NCBI GenBank assembly: GCA_964429695.1
Contig: CAYSCS010000010.1
Span: 1 to 36,220 of the forward strand
Length of the DNA: 36,220 nt
DNA from: CAYSCS01 sp964429695
GTDB lineage: Bacteria; Acidobacteriota; Aminicenantia; Aminicenantales; Aminicenantaceae
Direction: 5' to 3'
The position numbers and the translations under genes were made by a program. The notes beneath the pieces were generated by a model that worked only from the letters and a program-made list of their open reading frames with translations, had not been told where the DNA came from and made no database searches. Shown here piece by piece: positions 31,998 through 36,220 of the stretch (within the stretch, counting starts at the first letter, position 1; every line of letters begins with the position of its first letter).

Positions 31998-33305
31998 TCA
32001 TTTTGAGCACCCATGAAATTGAGAAAATTTCGAGTAGACCTCCTTTCCTGCATAATGCCCCTTCTCTTGAAGCTCATCTTCTATTTCCATTAGCCTGTTA
32101 TACTTAGCTACCCTTTCGCTCCTGCTCAGAGAGCCTGCCTTTATCTGACCGGAATTGAGGCCTACGCTCAAATCGGCAATAAAAGTGTCTTCTGTTTCCC
32201 CTGAGCGATGGGAAATGATGGTTGAATAGCCCGCCTCCTGGGCAAGGCGAACGGTTTCAATCGTCTCAGTGAGAGTACCAATTTGATTAGGTTTAATGAG
32301 TATGGAATTTGCAATTCCCTCTCTAACACCTTTTTCAAATCTCATTCTATTGGTGACGAATATGTCATCTCCCACAATCTGAATTTGAGAACCCATCATT
32401 TCTGTCCATCTCTTCCATCCTTGCCAATCATCCTCAGCCAGTCCATCCTCTATGGAAATTATCGGATATTTTTTTATAAGGGATGCATAATAAAGACACA
32501 TTTCCTCCGCGGTCTTTTTTGAACCATCTGACTTATGAAAGAAATATTCATCATCATGATGAAGTTCTGAGGCAGCCACATCCAAGGCAAGAAAGAGGTC
32601 AACTCCTGGCTCATATCCAGCCTCTTTTATGCTCTCAAGTAGCAATTCCAGAGCCTCCTCATTTGAAGATAAGTTGGGAGCAAATCCACCCTCATCCCCA
32701 ACTGCACTGCTGTATCCTCTCTTGCGCAGAGCTTTTCTCAGGCAATAGAAAACTTCGGCTCCTGCTCTTATGGCTTCAGAGAAGCTTGGCCGCCCTGAGG
32801 GAACAATCATAAATTCTTGAATGTCTACATTGTTATCTGCATGAGAACCACCATTGAGGATGTTGATGAGGGGTACGGGCAATTTGAATTCTTCTTTTTT
32901 CCCTAAATAACAATAAAGAGGAAGCTTCACTGCTTTTGAAGCGGCATCGGCCACAGCCAGAGAAACAGAAAGGAGTGCGTTTGCACCCAACCTTTCTTTG
33001 TTGGGGGTCCCATCTATCTCAATCAATCTTTTATCAATCTCATCTTGCAGGGTTACATCCATGCCCACTATCTCTCGCGCCAGAATCTCATTGACATTAA
33101 ATACTGCTTTTAAAACACCCTTCCCCAAGAATCTTCCATAATCCCCATCTCTAAGTTCCAGGGCCTCATGTTTTCCTGTTGAAACCCCTGAAGGAACAGA
33201 TGCCTCACCTACAATTCCCGACTCTAGTAAAACCTTGGTCTTCAAGGTGGGATTTCCTCTTGAATCCAAAATTTCTCTTGCTCTAATGCTCCTTATTGTC
33301 CTCAT
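31998..33305 (-). CDS. eno: enolase (phosphopyruvate hydratase)
   Basis: A 435-residue glycolytic/gluconeogenic enzyme converting 2-phosphoglycerate to phosphoenolpyruvate. It has the N-terminal RAREILDSRGNPTL, mobile loop VPSGVSTGKHEALELRD, the GSHADNNVDIQEFMIVP block, the Mg ligands in DVAASE, SIEDGLAEDDW and VGDDIFVTN, and the signature ILIKPNQIGTLTETIE with SHRSGETEDTFIADLSVGL. All catalytic residues are present. ATG 33305 is chosen because TAAGGTGAT lies seven to eight bases before it; ATG 33311 and GTG 33314 sit on top of that site. It follows the YtxH-like gene by 84 bases and precedes the mutase by 10, so the two metabolic genes are co-transcribed. Confidence 0.97.
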   Translation of the reverse strand: MRTIRSIRAREILDSRGNPTLKTKVLLESGIVGEASVPSGVSTGKHEALELRDGDYGRFLGKGVLKAVFNVNEILAREIVGMDVTLQDEIDKRLIEIDGTPNKERLGANALLSVSLAVADAASKAVKLPLYCYLGKKEEFKLPVPLINILNGGSHADNNVDIQEFMIVPSGRPSFSEAIRAGAEVFYCLRKALRKRGYSSAVGDEGGFAPNLSSNEEALELLLESIKEAGYEPGVDLFLALDVAASELHHDDEYFFHKSDGSKKTAEEMCLYYASLIKKYPIISIEDGLAEDDWQGWKRWTEMMGSQIQIVGDDIFVTNRMRFEKGVREGIANSILIKPNQIGTLTETIETVRLAQEAGYSTIISHRSGETEDTFIADLSVGLNSGQIKAGSLSRSERVAKYNRLMEIEDELQEKGHYAGKEVYSKFSQFHGCSK

Positions 33306-33389
33306 TTTCATCACCTTAGAGGAAGATAAAGATTTAAAAAAAGGTAATACTTTTTGCGATAATCTTTTAGCGAAAAAGAATTCTGGGGT

Positions 33390-33713
33390 TTACTTCTTTG
33401 TTGCTTCCTCACTGGCCTGAGCAGCCTTTTTCTCGAATTCTTCTTTTTTCTTATCCACAAATTCTTTTATCGCTTCTATACCTTCTGTTGTTTTTTCTTT
33501 GACAATCTTAATCCCCTTCTCTGCCTCTTGAAGTATTTTTTCATAAGTTTCTTTGGCCTTTTCACCTGTACGCGCAGCACCTTCTCGAATTTTTCTCCTT
33601 GTCTCTGTTCCACTCTGTGGGGCAAAAAGAATCCCTAAAATAAACCCTGTTGCAGCTCCAATGAGAAAAGATAATGTGAGTTCTAAGGCACTCGAGCCTT
33701 TATCGTTTGCCAT
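33390..33713 (-). CDS. YtxH-like small membrane protein
   Basis: A 107-residue protein of the YtxH/gas-vesicle-like (PF12732) type. One N-terminal membrane helix (ELTLSFLIGAATGFILGILF, about 10-29) with the typical GAATGFILGILFAPQSGTET turn is followed by a long Lys/Glu-rich helix of about 70 residues. AAGGAGGAAGAG before the ATG at 33713 sets the start. It overlaps the upstream DUF948 gene by 14 bases, so the two are coupled. Members are envelope-stress associated in Firmicutes; the role here is unknown. Confidence 0.85.
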   Translation of the reverse strand: MANDKGSSALELTLSFLIGAATGFILGILFAPQSGTETRRKIREGAARTGEKAKETYEKILQEAEKGIKIVKEKTTEGIEAIKEFVDKKKEEFEKKAAQASEEATKK

Positions 33714-34074
33714 CTCTTCCTCCTTTCTTTTTTCTAAGCTGGCGCCAGCCAAAGTTTAATAAGGGAAAAATTAATGGCCAGTACTTGAAGGAGGGCCTTA
33801 ACACTCTTGAGATTACAAATCCAGCTATTTCAGAAATGTTTGAAGCCGTTTTCTTCGTTACCTCTATCATCTCTCCCAGTTCATCAAGCTTATCATTTAC
33901 TTTCTGGCCTGTAGTCCGCAAACTCTTGACAAGCTCCTTAATTTCTCTGAGTGTACTTTCCCCTTCCTTTGCAGTCTTCTTGAGCTGAATGAAAAAGATT
34001 GTTATCACTGTAGCCACCACTACCGCTGAGAAAGTTATCACCAAAAGAATAAACTCGTTTAGTGTTAGCGCCAT
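33700..34074 (-). CDS. DUF948-like membrane protein
   Basis: A 124-residue protein with one N-terminal membrane helix (FILLVITFSAVVVATVITIF, about 8-27) and a helical coiled coil (KTAKEGESTLREIKELVKSL and onward) as in DUF948 proteins, which commonly pair with a YtxH neighbour as they do here. A second, weaker hydrophobic stretch (FKYWPLIFPLLNFGW) and a basic C-terminus follow. ATG 34074 is the natural start. There is no ribosome binding site, but a TTGACA/TATAGT promoter lies nine bases upstream, so the message may start almost at the ATG. The function of the pair is not established. Confidence 0.75.
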   Translation of the reverse strand: MALTLNEFILLVITFSAVVVATVITIFFIQLKKTAKEGESTLREIKELVKSLRTTGQKVNDKLDELGEMIEVTKKTASNISEIAGFVISRVLRPSFKYWPLIFPLLNFGWRQLRKKKGGRDGKR

Positions 34075-34083
34075 GTTCTTATA

Positions 34084-34110
34084 ACTATAATAAAAGACAT
34101 AGGTTGTCAA
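34084..34110 (-). promoter_or_regulatory. promoter of the DUF948-YtxH-eno-mutase unit
   Basis: On the minus strand TTGACA (34110-34105), a 15-base spacer, and TATAGT (34089-34084). The spacer is shorter than ideal. The -10 ends nine bases before the ATG at 34074, implying a leader of two or three bases at most. Confidence 0.5.
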
Positions 34111-34211
34111 TTATAAATAAATGTGTCAAAAATCCATCCTCCTTTTCTACATTAAGCCTTTTGAGGTTTTATTGAGACTAAAAATATACCTCTAATGAAA
34201 GTTAACGAATT

Positions 34212-34811
34212 CTATCTCCAGAGAATTTTTTGAATGTTCTTCAGCCCATATTCCCTGGTCATTTTTTCAAGAAGTGGAAGAAATTTCATTTCATCTCTTC
34301 TCATCACAGCTCTTTCCCACTCCTCTAAAAGTGGCAGCGAAATAAATTCTCCTCTCTTTTTTCTGAGCCTTGATATTCCTCTCATGGCTTTCCAGTGGGT
34401 GATGATTAAAAGAGCAAGAACCCCAAAAAAAACATTTGGTCCAGGAAGCAATGCAGCAAGAGCACTGAGAGGGAGAAGAAGAATTTCTCCTACCAGGTAA
34501 AAAATATGCTTTGTCCTCTGTTTCTGAAGGAAAAAATAAAACTTCAGTTTTATTCTTTTCTTGCTCAGGTTACCTGAGTAAAAGATTTTAACTCTCTCAT
34601 CTTTGTTTTTAAGGAAAATCCAGAATGCCTTTTCCTGACTTAGAACTCTCTGAGGAAGAAGCATCAACTTCTCTTTTGCCTTCTCCCACAATTCTCTCCA
34701 TCTTGAAAACTTTATCTGAATCTCATCTTCAGGTTCAGAGGAGAAGAATCTGTACTTCAGGCGATAATCTCTAACAAAAAAGAACTCCATAGACACCGAT
34801 GATTTTATCAT
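34212..34811 (-). CDS. hypothetical inner-membrane protein
   Basis: A 199-residue protein (192 if the ATG at 34790 is used, which has GGTG four bases upstream). The first 95 residues are soluble and rich in aromatic and basic residues. Two hydrophobic stretches follow (IFYLVGEILLLPLSALAALL and VFFGVLALLIITHW) joined by LPGPN, then a basic turn HWKAMRGISRLRKKRG and a soluble tail. The PGPNV-then-HW(K)A-G pattern reminds me of the mitochondrial K+/H+ exchange-related family (Mit_KHE1), but this is a by-eye resemblance only. It is a single gene between two promoters. Confidence 0.55.
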   Translation of the reverse strand: MIKSSVSMEFFFVRDYRLKYRFFSSEPEDEIQIKFSRWRELWEKAKEKLMLLPQRVLSQEKAFWIFLKNKDERVKIFYSGNLSKKRIKLKFYFFLQKQRTKHIFYLVGEILLLPLSALAALLPGPNVFFGVLALLIITHWKAMRGISRLRKKRGEFISLPLLEEWERAVMRRDEMKFLPLLEKMTREYGLKNIQKILWR

Positions 34812-34857
34812 CTGAGCTCAAAATTAGACAAGACTGTTGAGAAAAAATCGAGCTATA

Positions 34858-34886
34858 TTGACACTAATATTCGTAACTGATAACAT
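34858..34886 (+). promoter_or_regulatory. promoter of the zinc-ribbon methyltransferase
   Basis: TTGACA (34858-34863), a 17-base spacer, and TG-A-TAACAT (34878-34886). The -10 core is imperfect but extended. The implied 5' leader is about 135 bases, very AT-rich, with a 7-bp hairpin TTATCTT/AAGATAA at 34900-34919. Confidence 0.55.
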
Positions 34887-35028
34887 CTAAATATAATTTT
34901 TATCTTTATTTGAAGATAATAAAAAAATATCCTAAAAATAAGTTAAATTAAATTGTGCTTTTAATTCTTTCTTAAAATAATACTTAAAATAATATTAATT
35001 TATCTCTGCCAAAAGCCAATGATAAATA

Positions 35029-36060
35029 ATGATGAATACGCTTAACGAGATTATCTCCTCCCTAATTCTCCGCCACAGAGCGCTATTTATCTGCCCCGCC
35101 TGTGGGAAGAGCTTGTCAATTTCCTTAGATCGACTTGAATGCAATGGTTGTCATCGTCTCTTCATGCATGAGAATGGGATACCACTTCTTTTTTGGCCTA
35201 ATGAATGGGAGATTGCAAAAAAAGATGTAACCGAGAGAGTAAAATCTTTTTATGAAGAGAATCCATTCCCCAATTATGAGGGCCTGGATTCATCTTTGAG
35301 CCTCAGACAAAAAGCAGAAGAAGGAATCTTTGCTCGACTGCTGGATGAGCAAATCCCTCACGGTGCGCTAATCCTTGAAGTGGGATGCGGCACAGGCCAA
35401 CTGAGTAACTTCCTGGGATTGCGATGGGGAAGAGCGGTGTTTGGGACTGATATTTGCTTGAATTCTCTAAAATTGGCGCATGAATTTAAACAAAAAAATG
35501 GAATTGAAAACACAGCTTTTGTCCAGATGAATCTCTTCAGACCGGCTTTTAGAACTGAAAGTTTCGATGTTGTTATCTGTAATGGCGTCCTCCATCACAC
35601 GAGTGATCCTTTTACAGGATTTAAGTCCATTACCAAACTCCTTAAGAAAGGAGGTTTCATCATAATAGGCTTATATAATCGCTATGGAAGGATTATAACC
35701 GATGTGAAGCGAATTATTTTTAATCTCACAGGAAAACCCCTGAAATTTTTAGATAAAAGACTTCGAGACCAAAGCCTCAGTGAGATAAGAAAGAAAATCT
35801 GGTATATGGACCAATATAAAAACCCTCATGAATCAAAACATACATTTGATGAAATATTAGGATGGTTTGAAAAGGAAGGATTCGAATTTAAAAACAGCAT
35901 TCCTAAAACTAAGCCCTTCACTCCATTTTCACCTCAAGAAAGTCTATTTGAAACCAACCCCGTAGGAACAAGAATAGAACATTTTCTGGCTCAATTGGGG
36001 ATGATTTTTAGTGGAGGAAAAGAGGGCGGGTTCTTCATCATGATAGGAAAGAAGCTTTAA
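35029..36060 (+). CDS. SAM-dependent methyltransferase with N-terminal zinc ribbon
   Basis: A 343-residue two-domain protein. Residues 20-55 form a Trm112-like zinc ribbon: C22-x2-C25 and C38-x2-C41 followed by NGIPLLFWP. A linker with FYEENPFPNYEGLDSS precedes the class I methyltransferase domain, whose motif I is LILEVGCGTGQLSNFLG and whose later motif is NGVLHHTSDPFTGFKSI. Such fusions often modify sugars, lipids or polyketide-like natural products, but the substrate is unknown. The first ATG is used; a second follows immediately, and no ribosome binding site is visible. It is a single gene with its own promoter. Base composition falls sharply in the leader before it. Confidence 0.82.
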   Translation: MMNTLNEIISSLILRHRALFICPACGKSLSISLDRLECNGCHRLFMHENGIPLLFWPNEWEIAKKDVTERVKSFYEENPFPNYEGLDSSLSLRQKAEEGIFARLLDEQIPHGALILEVGCGTGQLSNFLGLRWGRAVFGTDICLNSLKLAHEFKQKNGIENTAFVQMNLFRPAFRTESFDVVICNGVLHHTSDPFTGFKSITKLLKKGGFIIIGLYNRYGRIITDVKRIIFNLTGKPLKFLDKRLRDQSLSEIRKKIWYMDQYKNPHESKHTFDEILGWFEKEGFEFKNSIPKTKPFTPFSPQESLFETNPVGTRIEHFLAQLGMIFSGGKEGGFFIMIGKKL

Positions 36061-36078
36061 TCATTCTACTCAAAAATT

Positions 36079-36097
36079 CACTGTGATTCAGACAGTG
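36079..36097 (+). other. short hairpin after the methyltransferase
   Basis: CACTGT (36079-36084) and ACAGTG (36092-36097) form a perfect 6-bp stem with a seven-base loop 18 bases after the stop codon. No T-tract follows, so it is not a typical intrinsic terminator; it could protect the 3' end of the message. Confidence 0.3.
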
Positions 36098-36191
36098 GGG
36101 GAAGATCCAATCTAATTCGTTAATTTTTAAGGAGTTATCAAGCATCGAAAAGCGGCTCAGATAAATTTTCATATAGACATCTTTTTTTTAC

Positions 36192-36220
36192 TTGACAACT
36201 GAGTGTTTATAATATATGAA
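36192..36220 (+). promoter_or_regulatory. promoter at the right edge, gene outside window
   Basis: TTGACA at 36192-36197 followed after 17 bases by TATGAA at 36215-36220. A better -10 sequence, TATAAT at 36208-36213, is only 10 bases away, too close to pair. Some promoter for a plus-strand gene beyond the edge is likely; which -10 is used is open. Confidence 0.4.

Noticed and set aside
32014..32077. Longer mutase start at the upstream end of the open frame
   Set aside because: These codons lie inside enolase, have no ribosome binding site and are not part of the family's usual N-terminus; ATG 31987 fits.
1..36220. tRNA or rRNA genes, CRISPR arrays, prophage or plasmid origin
   Set aside because: No TpsiC-like arms in gaps, no regularly spaced direct repeats, and no phage, replication or toxin-antitoxin genes were seen on either strand.

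Overview
The window looks like a stretch of chromosome from an uncultured, fairly AT-rich, Gram-negative-type bacterium. Gene order and protein style suggest something near Acidobacteriota/Aminicenantota: paired b and b' ATP synthase stalk genes, an accD-folC pair ahead of them, a short secreted protein of the 'LAELAKREKERRAKL' type, a LUD/CCG iron-sulfur fusion and a stand-alone methylmalonyl-CoA mutase large subunit. This affiliation is an inference from context; no rRNA or tRNA gene was found. Most genes look vertically inherited. The only trace of a mobile element is a possible transposase tail at the left edge.

Layout. 1-728 is largely gene-free, with a possible transposase C-terminus at 1-120. 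729-2801 (+) is an OPT-family oligopeptide transporter. 14198 down to 3014 (-) is one tightly packed unit: an atypical receiver-only response regulator, accD, folC, atpF', atpF, atpH, atpA, atpG, atpD, atpC, a TrmN6-like methyltransferase, then wzm and wzt for polysaccharide export. A consensus promoter (TTGACA-17-TAGAAT) heads it and many of its genes overlap. F-type ATP synthase subunits a and c are absent. 14437-17589 (+) carries a DPM1-like glycosyltransferase, a GT4 glycosyltransferase and an NAD-dependent epimerase/dehydratase; a methyltransferase at 17670-18428 follows, and a convergent GT2 glycosyltransferase sits at 18460-19254. Together with wzm/wzt these suggest surface-glycan or glycolipid synthesis.

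19540-23981 (+) holds ftsK overlapping a LutB-LutA-like fusion protein. An HD-GYP phosphodiesterase (-) abuts it stop to stop. Upstream of the HD-GYP gene is a 56-codon gene (24984-25154, -). Then come a probable lipoprotein (+), a small exported coiled-coil protein (-), comEC (-) and a membrane-anchored hypothetical protein (-). 34074 down to 30386 (-) reads DUF948 protein, YtxH-like protein, enolase, methylmalonyl-CoA mutase large subunit. A hypothetical membrane protein (-) and a zinc-ribbon methyltransferase (+) complete the right end.

Regulatory signals are unusually readable. Several sigma70-like promoters have near-consensus boxes. At least two genes, ftsK and the DPM1-like transferase, have an extended -10 box only 7-8 bases before the start codon and no ribosome binding site, which predicts leaderless mRNAs. 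I did not find a clear undescribed multi-gene system. The best leads are the phosphosite-lacking receiver at the head of the accD-folC-ATP synthase unit, the leaderless starts, the hidden 56-codon gene, and a leader hairpin with a U-tract before the 18460-19254 glycosyltransferase.
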